64,000 nt of DNA from Sphingomonas paucimobilis NBRC 13935 (GTDB lineage Bacteria; Pseudomonadota; Alphaproteobacteria; Sphingomonadales; Sphingomonadaceae), in assembly GCF_000739895.2 (NCBI RefSeq), contig NZ_BBJS01000012.1:95313-159312 (forward strand), given 5' to 3'. Position numbers and translations under genes: made by a program. How positions within the stretch are numbered: the stretch's first letter is position 1; every line of letters starts with the position of its first letter. Shown here piece by piece: positions 21,919-31,542 of the stretch. The notes beneath the pieces are model-generated. The model did no database searches. It saw only the letters and a program-made list of their open reading frames with translations, and was not told the DNA's origin.

Positions 21919-22253
21919 AGTCTGTTGCTTTCCGGGTTGGTGGTCAGATGGGAATTGTCGTTCCTAGCCCAGCGCAACGCCCCTGACCACCCCCGCGCGA
22001 CCCATTCGCGCCGTGCCGACATGGGGAAAGGTCAGCGCGCAAAAGAGGCGGCGGGGGCGGGCCCGATGCATCTGCTTCCCCCCTCGGCAGCAGGGTTTCG
22101 GGGCTTGGGAGTCGCTGGTCGCCAGCGGGAGTAAAGGCGACCAGCCCCGCCCTTATGGGGGCACGGCGGTTTCGGGCGAATGTCGCGGATGTTACGATAT
22201 TGTAATCTGAATGATAAGTTGGACGGCGCAATTCTCGTGGGTCCGGGGAAGGA
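21919..22253. other. Intergenic region upstream of gyrA with a perfect 10-bp stem
   Basis: No convincing gene is seen in these 335 bases. GCTGGTCGCC (22114-22123) pairs exactly with GGCGACCAGC (22136-22145) around a 12-base loop. It lies about 195 bases before gyrA and about 110 bases after the upstream SDR stop on the same strand, so it may act in the gyrA leader or as a transcript end. There is no T-run. Confidence 0.5.
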
Positions 22254-22952
22254 TTATGGCTGGACCTCCTTACCCTCCCAATCGAACAGCTTGCCGCTGT
22301 CGGGCGCCCTCAGTCCATCGATCACGTCGAGCAACTGCACCGCCGCGCGAGCAGGATCGAACAGGCCGCCGGGGCGGACATTGCCTTGGAACGGCTTGGA
22401 CAGGGCGGTGTCGACCGTGCCGGGATGCAGCGCGACCACGATCGAGCGATCGTTGCGCCGCTTATGCTCGATGGCGAGCGTACGGATGAACTGGTTGAGC
22501 GCGGCCTTGGACGCGCGATAGCCATACCAGCCGCCCATGCGATTGTCGGAGATCGACCCCACACGGGCCGACAGTGCCGCAAAGATCGTCTTGCCGGTCC
22601 GTGGCATCAGCGGGAGGAGATGCTTGGCGACCAGCGCCGGGCCGATCGCATTGACCGCGAAGTTGCGCGCCAGCCATTCGGGCGAGAGCTGATCGATCGC
22701 CTTTTCGGGGCCATGCTCGCCATCATGCAGCAGGCCGGTCGCGACGATCACCAGATCGGGGGCGGGGCCCTGTGCGATCCGCTCGGCGGCGGCGACAATG
22801 CTGGCTTCATCCTCGATATCGATATGCGAGTCACCGCTCATCGCCCGGCCGAACCGGGCGACGGTGACGCCTTCTTCTTCCAACGCATCGGCTAGGGCGC
22901 CGCCGATCCCGCCCGAGGCACCGATGATGATCGCCCGCTTCCATTCGCTCAT
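22254..22952 (-). CDS. SDR family oxidoreductase (C-factor-like short form)
   Basis: The 232-residue short-chain dehydrogenase has IIIGASGGIGGALA at the N-terminus and YGYRASKAALNQF with the Tyr-Lys pair. GGAGG lies nine bases upstream of the ATG at 22952, which decides this start. The ATG overlaps the yaaA stop (ATGA), so the two are translation-coupled. Substrate unknown; it resembles cell-cell signalling protein/C-factor type SDRs. Confidence 0.87.
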   Translation of the reverse strand: MSEWKRAIIIGASGGIGGALADALEEEGVTVARFGRAMSGDSHIDIEDEASIVAAAERIAQGPAPDLVIVATGLLHDGEHGPEKAIDQLSPEWLARNFAVNAIGPALVAKHLLPLMPRTGKTIFAALSARVGSISDNRMGGWYGYRASKAALNQFIRTLAIEHKRRNDRSIVVALHPGTVDTALSKPFQGNVRPGGLFDPARAAVQLLDVIDGLRAPDSGKLFDWEGKEVQP

Positions 22953-23704
22953 CGCACGAACCTCCATAGCGTCGGCGTGCTTGCCTCGGCGTCGAACGCA
23001 TAACCGTCGCTATCGAAACCGCGCATCGCGTCGGTATCGGTAATGCGATGCTCGACCATCCAGCGCGCCATTGCGCCGCGGGCCTTCTTGGCATGGAAGC
23101 TGATGAAGCGGTCGCCTTCGCGGAAATCGACGGCGATGACGCGGGTCGAGGGCGGCAGCTTGCCGTCCACCGCATGCCAATATTCCTGGCTGGCCAGGTT
23201 CAGGATCGTGCCCGACCCTTCCGCCTCGACCTCGTCCGCCAGCCGCTTGGCGATGCGGTCGCCCCACCAGTCGGTCAGCTTGTCGCCGTCCGATCCATCT
23301 CTATGGGGCGCCCAGCGCGTGCCCATTTCCAGCCGATAGGGCCGCATCGCGTCGAGCGGGCGGAGCAGTCCGTACAAGCCCGACAGCATCCGCAGATGAT
23401 CCTGCGCGAACAGCACCGCCGGCTCGTCGAGCGTCTTGGCCTCCAGCCCGGTATAGACGTCGCCGGCAAAGGCGAAGAGGGCGGGGCGTTCCGGTCCATC
23501 GGCAAAGTCCCGAAAACGCTCGGCATTGAGCTTGGCGAGGGCAGGCGAGATGCGCATCAACGCAGACAGCTTCTCCTCGCCCAGTCTGGCGGCGGCGGCG
23601 GCGAGCGTATCGGCCTCGGTCGCGAAATGCGGCCGGGTGGAGGTGAGGGGCGGGAGCGGGCTTTTATAGTCCAGCGTCTTGGCGGGGGAGATGACGGCAA
23701 TCAT
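22949..23704 (-). CDS. yaaA: Peroxide stress protein YaaA
   Basis: The 251-residue DUF328/YaaA protein begins MIAVISPAKTLDYKSP, the family signature. In E. coli YaaA lowers intracellular free iron damage under hydrogen peroxide and binds DNA; here the role is by homology. Length is normal. An upstream ATG at 23743 would add 13 residues not typical of the family. It is followed by an overlapping SDR gene. Confidence 0.92.
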   Translation of the reverse strand: MIAVISPAKTLDYKSPLPPLTSTRPHFATEADTLAAAAARLGEEKLSALMRISPALAKLNAERFRDFADGPERPALFAFAGDVYTGLEAKTLDEPAVLFAQDHLRMLSGLYGLLRPLDAMRPYRLEMGTRWAPHRDGSDGDKLTDWWGDRIAKRLADEVEAEGSGTILNLASQEYWHAVDGKLPPSTRVIAVDFREGDRFISFHAKKARGAMARWMVEHRITDTDAMRGFDSDGYAFDAEASTPTLWRFVR

Positions 23705-23873
23705 GATGGCCCGCCCGCTAGCGCCGGGAGCGTTCGCGTTCAATCCGCGTTCAGCGGTTGATGGATAGGGGGTAAGGCATCATTGCTTTGCTTGAACGGG
23801 GCGCTGGCTGTCCCTATCAAGCCTGCCATCGACGATCCCGGACCGACCGGCTCTATTCTTGGAGAGAATTCGC

Positions 23874-25160
23874 ATGAAAATCATACCGAAGCTGGCGCTG
23901 GCGGCCGTGCTTGCGACGGGCGTTGGCGGCGTTGCGCTGACCGCGCCGGCCGTGGCCCAGAAGAAGAAGGAAGAAGCCGGCGGTCTGAAGCTGAGCCCCG
24001 AGGCGCTGAAGGCGGCGCAGGCGGCCCAGCCGGTGCTCCAGCAGAAGAATTATGCCGCCGCCGATCCGCTGGTGTCGGCGGTCGAGGCCGCTGCCAAGAC
24101 CGAGGACGACAAGTATATCGCCGCGGCGATGCGCTACGAGCTCGAATCGGGCAAGCTGTTCGCGGCCCAGCAGGCCAATCCGAACGCCCCGATCGACGAG
24201 ACGACGCTGGCCAAGCCGCTCGACGCGCTGATCGCCAGCCCCTCGACCCCGGCCGCGGACAAGCCGCGCTATGTCTATCGCCGTGGTGCGCTGGCCTTCA
24301 ACGGCAAGCAATATCCGATCGCGCTGAAATATTTCGAGCAGGCCAAGCAGCTGGGCTATAGCGACCCCAACCTGCCGCTGCTGATCGTCAAGGCGAAGAT
24401 GGAAGCGGGTGACGTCGCCGGCGCCAATGCCGATCTCGCCGCCACGATCGACCAGATGAACGCGTCGGGTCAGAAGGCGCCCGAGGATTATTACAAATAC
24501 GCCATCGGCCGCGCCAACAAGAGCAAGATGGTGCCCGAGACGCTGAGCTGGATGCGCAAGTGGATCGCGGCCTATCCGACGGCGCAGAACTGGCGCAACG
24601 CGCTGGTCATCTACGGCCTGCAGCCGGGTTCGCTGGCGACGCTGGACAAGAATCAGCGGCTCGACCTCTTCCGCCTGATGCGCGCGTCCAAGTCGCTGGC
24701 CGACCAGAATGACTATATGGAATATGCGCAGTATGCGACCGACAAGGGCCTGCCCGCCGAGGCCGCGACGGTGCTGAAGGAAGGCATGGCGACCGGCAAG
24801 ATCCCCGCCGGTAATGCCACCGCCAAGGCGATGCTGACCGCCGCCGAAGCCAAGAACCGTCAGGAAGGCTCGCTCGCCCCGACCGAGGCACGCGCCAAGT
24901 CGGCGAACGACGGCAAGCTCGCCGCGCTGACCGCCGAGGCCTATTATGGCCAGGGCAATTACGCCAAGGCGGCCGAGCTGTATCGCCTGGCGCTGCAAAA
25001 GGGCGGCGTCGATGCCAATGAGGTGAACACCCGCCTCGGCATCGCGCTGGCCGCGCAGGGCGACAAGGCTGGTGCCAAGGCGGCGTTCGACGCCGTCCAG
25101 GGTTCGCCCCGCGCCGAGCTGGCCGGCTTCTGGAACACCTGGCTCCAGACCCAGGCGTAA
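23874..25160 (+). CDS. Periplasmic tetratricopeptide-like repeat protein
   Basis: The 428-residue protein has a signal peptide (to about residue 29, PAVAQ), then a KKKEE stretch and helical repeats throughout with TPR-like patterns (for example YYGQGNYAKAAELYRLAL). It is probably an extracytoplasmic scaffold protein of unknown partner. GGAGA is seven bases upstream of the ATG at 23874, favouring it over 23859. A strong terminator follows, so it is likely monocistronic. Confidence 0.78.
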   Translation: MKIIPKLALAAVLATGVGGVALTAPAVAQKKKEEAGGLKLSPEALKAAQAAQPVLQQKNYAAADPLVSAVEAAAKTEDDKYIAAAMRYELESGKLFAAQQANPNAPIDETTLAKPLDALIASPSTPAADKPRYVYRRGALAFNGKQYPIALKYFEQAKQLGYSDPNLPLLIVKAKMEAGDVAGANADLAATIDQMNASGQKAPEDYYKYAIGRANKSKMVPETLSWMRKWIAAYPTAQNWRNALVIYGLQPGSLATLDKNQRLDLFRLMRASKSLADQNDYMEYAQYATDKGLPAEAATVLKEGMATGKIPAGNATAKAMLTAAEAKNRQEGSLAPTEARAKSANDGKLAALTAEAYYGQGNYAKAAELYRLALQKGGVDANEVNTRLGIALAAQGDKAGAKAAFDAVQGSPRAELAGFWNTWLQTQA

Positions 25161-25204
25161 GACCGGATCGTCTCCGCGTTTGAGATGCGGGGATATTCGG
25201 AAAG

Positions 25205-25231
25205 GGCCTCGGCGAAAGCCGGGGCCTTTTT
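25205..25231 (+). terminator. Rho-independent terminator of the TPR-like gene
   Basis: GGCCTCGGC pairs with GCCGGGGCC around a GAAA tetraloop and is followed by TTTTT. It is 44 bases after the stop codon. Confidence 0.88.
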
Positions 25232-25244
25232 GGGGCAGGGGCGT

Positions 25245-25331
25245 GGCCTTCGACTTCGCTCAGGCCGAACGGGCCGAGTGAGAATGGCCCCACGCCAAAA
25301 CCTCCGTTCCGCCTGAGCGAAGTCGAAGGCC
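25245..25331. repeat. REP-like palindromic repeat pair, family A (locus 3)
   Basis: A forward copy at 25245-25271 and a reverse copy at 25304-25331 face each other between two convergent transcription terminators. The core is CTTCGACTTCGCTCAGGC and its complement. Confidence 0.8.
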
Positions 25332-25352
25332 ACGCCCCAACCCGATCGACAC

Positions 25353-25388
25353 AAAAAAGCCGACCATCCTTGACGGAGGGCCGGCTTT
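25353..25388 (-). terminator. Rho-independent terminator of the Lrp-family gene
   Basis: On the reverse strand AAAGCCGG...CCGGCTTT-type pairing (25356-25388, with internal mismatches) is followed by TTTTTT (25358-25353). It lies 25 bases after the Lrp-type stop codon. Confidence 0.8.
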
Positions 25389-25413
25389 CGCACGCACCAG
25401 ATGGCGCGCCCGA

Positions 25414-25881
25414 TCAATCCGCCTCGATCGGAATCCCCGACACCTGCTTGGCGGTGCGGATGGTCAGCGAGGTCTTGACGCTCGCCACATTGGGCGCGGG
25501 CGTCAGATGGGTGGTCAGGATTTCCTGGAAGCTCTTCAGGTCCGACGCGACGATCTTCAGGATGAAGTCGATCTCGCCGTTCAGCATATGGCATTCGCGG
25601 ACCTCGGGAATGCCGGCGACATGCGCCTCGAACGTCGCCAGGTCATGCTCGGCCTGGCTGCGCAGCGACACCATGGCGAAGACGGTGATCGGGAAGCCCA
25701 GACGCGCGGCGTCCAGATCGGCATGATAGCCACGGATCGCCCCGGCTTCCTCCAGCGCGCGGACACGGCGCAGGCAGGGCGGGGCGGTCAGGCCGACGCG
25801 TTCGGCGAGTTCGACATTGGTCATCCGGCCATCGGCCTGCAACAGCGCCAGGATTTGCCGATCGATGCGATCGAGCGCCAT
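25414..25881 (-). CDS. Lrp/AsnC family transcriptional regulator
   Basis: The 155-residue regulator has an N-terminal helix-turn-helix (LDRIDRQILALLQADGRMTN, then VELAERVGLTAPPCLRRVRALEE) and a C-terminal AsnC ligand-binding (RAM) domain with FPITVFAMVSLRSQ. It probably binds an amino acid and regulates transport or metabolism. GGAG nine bases upstream favours the ATG at 25881. The divergent histidine kinase shares the 190-base, relatively AT-rich upstream region. Confidence 0.93.
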   Translation of the reverse strand: MALDRIDRQILALLQADGRMTNVELAERVGLTAPPCLRRVRALEEAGAIRGYHADLDAARLGFPITVFAMVSLRSQAEHDLATFEAHVAGIPEVRECHMLNGEIDFILKIVASDLKSFQEILTTHLTPAPNVASVKTSLTIRTAKQVSGIPIEAD

Positions 25882-26073
25882 TACACAATACTCCACATAA
25901 AAAGCCGATTCCCTATGCTCTGTCGCGGCTGGATATAAGAAAATTACGCACTACCGCAATTGTCACACAATGCAACGGGGATGCATCGTGATATTTGCAG
26001 GTTACCAGTTGGAAGGATAAGGGCGTTAAGTCAGATGGCTGATGGCCATCCGGCCCAAGGAAAAGGGAATTAG

Positions 26074-27918
26074 GTGCGGTTCGACGACAGCCTTGCGACG
26101 ATCCTGTCGGCCGACACGGCAACGCCTTTCGGCGCCCAGACCGCCTGGCGGCAACTGGTCGACCTGATGGGGCGTGGCCGCATCCCCGCCGACCCGCCGA
26201 CACTGGCGCGTCTGGTCGCCTTGCGCGACTCGGTATCGCACGCGACACGTTCGGCAAGCGCGCGGCTGCTCAGCCTGTGCCAGCCCCCCGCCGCCCTGGT
26301 CGCGTTCTTCGCTCAGGACGATCTGGCAATCGCGGCACCCGTGTTGCGCATGGCGCAACTGACCGACGCCGAATGGCTCGATATCCTGCCACAGCTCAAC
26401 CCCCGCACCCGGTCGGTGCTGCGCCATCGGCGTGACCTGTCCGAGACCGTGACGCGCGGTCTGGAGAATTTCGGGCCAGTCGATTTCGTCCTGCCCAACA
26501 TGGTCGCCGCCAACCCATCGGTTGCCGAACCGGTGGCGCCACCGCGCCCTGTTCCGCCCCTTGCCGTCGAAAGACCCGAGGACGCGACGCCACAGCCTTG
26601 GCCGATCGCGGCGCCGTCCGCGCCCGTGCCCGAAGTAACAGAGGAGGTGCAGCGCCCACCTCTGTCGGTGATGCTCGATCCCGTGCCGACCCAGGCGGCG
26701 ACGCCCTTCGTACCGCTGGGGCAGGTGGCGCGCAGCCTTCCCTTCATGGCCGAGGCCCTGCGCCATGCCCCGTCGCCCGCCGCCCCGCCGCGCTATGAGA
26801 TCGCCGATCTCGTCGCCCGGATCGACGCGTTCAACCAGCGTCGCGAAGAGGTCACGGGTACGCCCCACGCCAATGCCGGCCCTGCACATTTCGACTTCGA
26901 AACCGATGAGCGCGGCCTGATCCTGGGCGTCGATGGCGTGGCGCGTGGAGCCTTGGTCGGCGTCAGCATCGCCGCGACCGTCGCCCAGGGACTGGCCCAG
27001 TTCGACGGGGTGGGGATGGGTGCCTTTCGCCGCCGCTCGCCGTTCCGCGATGCGCGACTGGAAATTGGCGGGGCGTCCGACGCGGCCGGGTCATGGCGCG
27101 TTTCCGCTGCACCCTATTTCGACTCCCTTTCAGGATGCTTCCTCGGCTATCGTGGCAGCGGGCGGCGGCCACGTCGCGACGAATGCGCCACCGTCGCACC
27201 GACCGAGAGTGTCGCGGATGCCGCCTCGTCGGATTCGCTGCGGCAGTTGGTTCACGAACTGCGCACTCCCGCCAATGCGGTGGCGGGCTTTGCCGAGTTG
27301 ATCGAAAGCGAATTGCTGGGCCCCGTCGCACCTGTCTATCGCGACCGTGCCACCGCGATCCGGTCCATGGCATCCGATCTGCTGGCAGCGGTTGAGGATC
27401 TCGATACCGCGGCACGGATCGAGGGGCATGTGCTGGAGCTTCGCCCCACCAAGATTTTGCTGGCGCCGCTGATCCAGCGCCTGCTGGGCGAATTGCAGCC
27501 GCTCGCCGAACTGCGCCGGGCCGAAATCCGGTTCGAGCCGCCGGCGGCGACGATCGCGGCCTTGGCCGATGACCGCGCGACCGAGCGGCTGATCGCCCGG
27601 CTTTTCTCCGTGCTCCTGTCCAATTGCGTCGTCGGCGAGCGCCTGACTGCCAGCCTGACCGAAGAACAGGGCATGGCTAGCCTGCGGATCGACCGTCCCC
27701 TGGCGCTTGCGATCGAGACCGAGGCCGCGCTGCTGAGCGATGCGGGCGACGAGGAACAGCGTGAGGGTGCGCCGCTGCTCGGCACCGGCTTTTCCTTGCG
27801 GCTGGTCGACAAGCTGGGGGCCGAGATGGGCGGCGGCCTGACCATCGGGCTGCACCGGGTGGCCTTGAGCCTGCCAATGGGCGTGGATCAGCGCGCAGGG
27901 CAGGCGTCGACGCGCTGA
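26074..27918 (+). CDS. Sensor histidine kinase, cytoplasmic, with degenerate ATPase domain
   Basis: The 614-residue protein has no clear transmembrane segment. The N-terminal third is helical and DUF2336-like (DDLAIAAPVLRMAQLTDAEW). A proline-rich linker and a PAS-like region (about 275-360) follow. The HisKA motif is LVHELRTPAN with phospho-acceptor H394. In the ATPase domain a G2-like GTGFSLRLVDKLGAEMGG is present, but the G1 box DxGxG is not recognisable and the N-box is weak (LLSNCV). The start is GTG 26074 after AAAAGGGA. A polysaccharide deacetylase follows 2 bases later, so an envelope-related target is suggested. No response regulator is adjacent. Confidence 0.8.
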   Translation: MRFDDSLATILSADTATPFGAQTAWRQLVDLMGRGRIPADPPTLARLVALRDSVSHATRSASARLLSLCQPPAALVAFFAQDDLAIAAPVLRMAQLTDAEWLDILPQLNPRTRSVLRHRRDLSETVTRGLENFGPVDFVLPNMVAANPSVAEPVAPPRPVPPLAVERPEDATPQPWPIAAPSAPVPEVTEEVQRPPLSVMLDPVPTQAATPFVPLGQVARSLPFMAEALRHAPSPAAPPRYEIADLVARIDAFNQRREEVTGTPHANAGPAHFDFETDERGLILGVDGVARGALVGVSIAATVAQGLAQFDGVGMGAFRRRSPFRDARLEIGGASDAAGSWRVSAAPYFDSLSGCFLGYRGSGRRPRRDECATVAPTESVADAASSDSLRQLVHELRTPANAVAGFAELIESELLGPVAPVYRDRATAIRSMASDLLAAVEDLDTAARIEGHVLELRPTKILLAPLIQRLLGELQPLAELRRAEIRFEPPAATIAALADDRATERLIARLFSVLLSNCVVGERLTASLTEEQGMASLRIDRPLALAIETEAALLSDAGDEEQREGAPLLGTGFSLRLVDKLGAEMGGGLTIGLHRVALSLPMGVDQRAGQASTR

Positions 27919-27920
27919 CC

Positions 27921-28922
27921 GTGTCCGTGCCGGCCCGACCCTGGCGCCCCGAAGCTCCCAGCGCTGCCGAACGGATAGGCTGGCCGGCGGCGTTCGGGAC
28001 GCGGTTTCTGGTGACGGTCGATGTCGAGGAGGAGTTTGACTGGTCGGCCCCACTCGACCGGCGGCACCGGGCGACCTCGGCGATGCGGGCCTTCCCCAAA
28101 GCCCATCGGCGTTTTGCGGAGGCGGGGGTCGGGCTGAACTGCATGGTCGATTATCCCGTGGCGGTCGACCCGGTCGCGGTCGCCATATTGTCCGAATGTC
28201 TGGATGATGGCCGGTCCGAAATTGGCGCGCAGCTCCACGCCTGGGTCACGCCGCCGCACAGCGAGGTCGTCGATCCGGTGACCAGCCATGCCGGCAATTT
28301 GCCGGTCGCGCTGGAGGCGGCGAAGCTCGACCATCTGACCGATGCCATTGCCGGGGCTTTTGGCACGCGCCCTCGCACCTTTCGCTCGGGCCGTTATGGT
28401 GTGGGCCCCGCAACTCTCAAGCTGCTGGCCGAGCGCGGGTACCGGATCGACAGCTCGATGCGCGCGCTGCACGATTATGGCCGGACCGGTGGCATGGATT
28501 TCCGTGCGATCGACGCCCATGGATTTTGCCGGGATGGGATGATCGAGCTGCCGCTGACCAGCGTCTATACCGGTCTGCTGCGTGGCGCAGGGCACCGTCT
28601 CCACGCATCGGCGCGTCGATTGCCGCATGGGCGCGGCGTGCTGGCGCGGCTGGGATTGCTATCGCGGATACCGCTGACTCCGGAGGGGGTAGGGCTGACC
28701 GATGCATTGGCCGCGATCGATCGCGCGCTGGCGGACGGCGTCAGGCTGCTGACCTTTTCCTTCCATTCGCCGACGCTGGAGCCCGGCCATACGCCCTATG
28801 TCCGCACGACGCGGGATCTAGAGGCTTTCGATCGCTGGTGGGATGCGGTGTTCGAGCGTCTGGCGCTGCGCGGCGTCGAACCCGTAACGGTCGGTGAGAT
28901 ATTATCCGCTTTGGCGGAATGA
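27921..28922 (+). CDS. Polysaccharide deacetylase family protein (WalW-like)
   Basis: The 333-residue protein is a NodB-like deacetylase. The catalytic-base region VTVDVEEEFDW (D34) and the downstream motif FRSGRYGVG fit the WalW-type branch. No signal peptide is seen. It would remove acetyl groups from a polysaccharide intermediate in the cytoplasm or at the membrane; the substrate is unknown. The GTG start lies 2 bases after the histidine kinase stop. Neighbouring manC and an initiating sugar transferase support an exopolysaccharide role. Confidence 0.8.
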   Translation: MSVPARPWRPEAPSAAERIGWPAAFGTRFLVTVDVEEEFDWSAPLDRRHRATSAMRAFPKAHRRFAEAGVGLNCMVDYPVAVDPVAVAILSECLDDGRSEIGAQLHAWVTPPHSEVVDPVTSHAGNLPVALEAAKLDHLTDAIAGAFGTRPRTFRSGRYGVGPATLKLLAERGYRIDSSMRALHDYGRTGGMDFRAIDAHGFCRDGMIELPLTSVYTGLLRGAGHRLHASARRLPHGRGVLARLGLLSRIPLTPEGVGLTDALAAIDRALADGVRLLTFSFHSPTLEPGHTPYVRTTRDLEAFDRWWDAVFERLALRGVEPVTVGEILSALAE

Positions 28923-28957
28923 CGGGGGCGGCCGATCCGGCCACCCCCCTTTACGTA

Positions 28958-30001
28958 TCAGCGCTTCATCGCTTCGATCAGCTTCTTGACGTCCTGGCTG
29001 CGCCCGCGCGGCAGGATCAGGATGTCGTCGCCGCTCGCCACGACGATCAAATCCTGGACGTCGACGGCGGCCACGCGCACCCGGTCGGTGCGGATCAGGC
29101 AGTTCTTGGTGTCGATCGCCAGCACTTCGCCGCGATGCGCATTGCCGAAGCCGTCGAGCTCGCTGATCGCATGGAGCGCGTCCCAGCTACCGACATCGTT
29201 CCAGCCCATGGCGACAGGCACGACCGCCACACGGTCCGCGCGTTCCATCACGGCATAGTCGATCGAGTCGGACGGGCAGTTGCTGAACTCGGCCTCGTCG
29301 GGGAAGACGCGCTTGCCCTCATGCTTGGCGGCGCGCATCGCCTTTTCGGCGGCGACGAGCATTTCCGGCGCATGTTGGCCCAGTTCCTCCAGATAGCGAT
29401 CGGCACGGAACAGGAAGATGCCGCCATTCCAGGCATAGTCGCCCCGCGCCAGCATCGCCTCGGCGCGCTCCAGGCGGGGTTTCTCGACGAAGCGGGCGAC
29501 CTGATGGACGCCCTTGGCGATTTCGCGGCCGACCTGGATCCAGCCATAGCCGGTCTCGGGCTTGTCGGGCGCGATGCCGAAGGTCGCCAGCCAGCCCTGC
29601 GAGACCATGGGCAGCGCGGCATGGATCGCGGCATGGAAGGCGTCGAGGTCGGCAATGACATGGTCGGACGGCATGACCAGCATGACATCCTCGGGCTTGG
29701 CGGCGAGCGCGGCGAGCGCGATCGCCGGCGCGGTGTTGCGTGCGACCGGCTCCAGGATCAGCGCCTGTGGCGGCGTGCCGGCCTCGGTCAGTTGCGTCTC
29801 GACCAGATCGGCATGCCGCTGGCCCGCGACGACGATCGGCGCGGCGAATTCGTTGGATGCGGTACGTTGCGCCGTCAGCTGCAACATGGTTTCATCCGAG
29901 GTCAGCGCGAGCAGCTGCTTCGGCATTTCCGGCTTCGACATCGGCCATAAGCGCGTGCCGGACCCTCCGGACAGGATGACCGGTACGATCTGATTGTGCA
30001 T
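28958..30001 (-). CDS. manC: Mannose-1-phosphate guanylyltransferase
   Basis: The 347-residue nucleotidyltransferase makes GDP-mannose from mannose-1-phosphate and GTP. The activation motif is SGGSGTRLWPMSKPEMPKQL and the active-site motif is FVEKP. It lacks the C-terminal phosphomannose isomerase domain of longer bifunctional enzymes. It diverges from the sugar transferase gene across 150 bases. Confidence 0.92.
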   Translation of the reverse strand: MHNQIVPVILSGGSGTRLWPMSKPEMPKQLLALTSDETMLQLTAQRTASNEFAAPIVVAGQRHADLVETQLTEAGTPPQALILEPVARNTAPAIALAALAAKPEDVMLVMPSDHVIADLDAFHAAIHAALPMVSQGWLATFGIAPDKPETGYGWIQVGREIAKGVHQVARFVEKPRLERAEAMLARGDYAWNGGIFLFRADRYLEELGQHAPEMLVAAEKAMRAAKHEGKRVFPDEAEFSNCPSDSIDYAVMERADRVAVVPVAMGWNDVGSWDALHAISELDGFGNAHRGEVLAIDTKNCLIRTDRVRVAAVDVQDLIVVASGDDILILPRGRSQDVKKLIEAMKR

Positions 30002-30153
30002 ATTCGCCCCTTCCTATGCCCTGTCACCAAAAACCGGGCGACACGGCTCTCTACAACGCCGCATAACGCATATCTTCACGCTTCGTTTGTCATTCTCTGC
30101 AAAAATTGGGACAATTGGTGAGAAAGCACTGGCCGGGTACGATTGATCGGTAG

Positions 30154-31542
30154 ATGATCCGTCTGTTCAAACACTATGTCCCGCATGCCGTGCTGCTGCT
30201 CGGGCTGGTCGATTTCGTGCTGCTGATGGCGGCGGCGGAACTCGGCTGGTCGATGCGGGCGTGGCAGATCGGCTATCCGGCCGGGCACATGGTCGAGCAT
30301 CTGCCCCAAGTGCTGAGCTTTGCCGTGCCGCTTCAAATCGCGCTCATGGCCGTGGGCGCTTATGCCGCCGCGTCGTTCCTGTCGCTGCGCTTTGCCGCTG
30401 CCCGGCTGCTGGTGGCGATCTCGATGGGCGTGATCCTGCTATCGCTCATCTATTTCTTCTTCCCCGACCTGACCTATTGGCGTTCCAGCCTGTTTTTCTC
30501 GATGGTTATCGCCGTCGTGCTGCTGGTCGTCGTTCGCGGCTTGCTCGGCCGATCCCTGGGGGGTGACCGGTTCAAGCGCCGGGTCATCCTGATGGGGGCC
30601 GGCGAGCGCGCGGCCCGGATCGCGACGCTGGCGGGGCAACCGGGTTGCAATTTCCTGGTGGCCGGGGTGATCGCGATGAACGCCGACGAGACGGCATTGC
30701 CCCAGGCGATCCCGCGTTCGGCGATCCCCAATCTGCAGGGCTTCGTCATCGATCACCGCGCGACCGAGGTGGTGCTCGCGATCCAGGAACGGCGCAACGC
30801 CTTGCCCTATCAGGACCTGCTCCGCGTCCGCACCGCTGGCGTTCAGGTCTCCGAACTGTCGAGTTTTCTGGAGCGGGAGACGGGGCGGATCGACCTCGCC
30901 TCGGTCAGCCATAGCTGGTTGATCTTTTCCGATGGCTTCGCCTCCGGGCGCATGTGGTCGGCGATGATCAAGCGGGCCTTTGATATCACGGTCAGCCTGT
31001 TGCTGCTGGTGATTGCCCTGCCGGTGATCCTCATCACCGCCATCGCGATCCGGCTGGAGTCCAACGGACCGGCTATCTACCGGCAGCGGCGGGTGGGGCT
31101 GTACAATCAGCCTTTCGAAATTCCCAAGCTCCGCTCGATGCGCCAGGACGCTGAACTGGGGGGGCAGGCGGTATGGGCCGAAAAGGACGATCCACGCATC
31201 ACGCGCGTCGGCCGCTTCATCCGCAAGGTGCGGATCGACGAACTTCCCCAGATTTGGTCCGTCCTGCTGGGTGAGATGAGCTTTGTCGGCCCGCGTCCGG
31301 AGCGCCCGCAATTCGTGGAGCAGCTCGAGCAGCAGATCCCCTTTTATGCCGAACGACACATGGTCAAACCCGGCATCACCGGTTGGGCCCAGCTCAACTA
31401 TCCGTATGGCGCCTCGATCGAGGATGCGCGGCACAAGCTGGAATATGATCTCTATTACGCCAAGAACTACTCGCCCTTTCTCGATGCCCTGATCCTGGTT
31501 CAGACCCTCCGCGTCATCCTGTGGCCATCGGGCGCACGGTGA
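30154..31542 (+). CDS. Undecaprenyl-phosphate sugar phosphotransferase, TIGR03013/XrtA-associated type
   Basis: The 462-residue membrane protein has four N-terminal membrane segments, a Rossmann-like CoA-binding middle domain (RVILMGAGERAARIA), another membrane segment, and the C-terminal bacterial sugar transferase domain (about 265-460) with KLRSMRQDAE, RVDELPQ-type KVRIDELPQIW and SFVGPRPERP. It transfers the first sugar-phosphate to undecaprenyl phosphate to begin exopolysaccharide. The N-terminal MIRLFKHYV resembles XrtA/PEP-CTERM system proteins. The TPR gene that follows overlaps its stop (GTGA). Confidence 0.9.
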   Translation: MIRLFKHYVPHAVLLLGLVDFVLLMAAAELGWSMRAWQIGYPAGHMVEHLPQVLSFAVPLQIALMAVGAYAAASFLSLRFAAARLLVAISMGVILLSLIYFFFPDLTYWRSSLFFSMVIAVVLLVVVRGLLGRSLGGDRFKRRVILMGAGERAARIATLAGQPGCNFLVAGVIAMNADETALPQAIPRSAIPNLQGFVIDHRATEVVLAIQERRNALPYQDLLRVRTAGVQVSELSSFLERETGRIDLASVSHSWLIFSDGFASGRMWSAMIKRAFDITVSLLLLVIALPVILITAIAIRLESNGPAIYRQRRVGLYNQPFEIPKLRSMRQDAELGGQAVWAEKDDPRITRVGRFIRKVRIDELPQIWSVLLGEMSFVGPRPERPQFVEQLEQQIPFYAERHMVKPGITGWAQLNYPYGASIEDARHKLEYDLYYAKNYSPFLDALILVQTLRVILWPSGAR

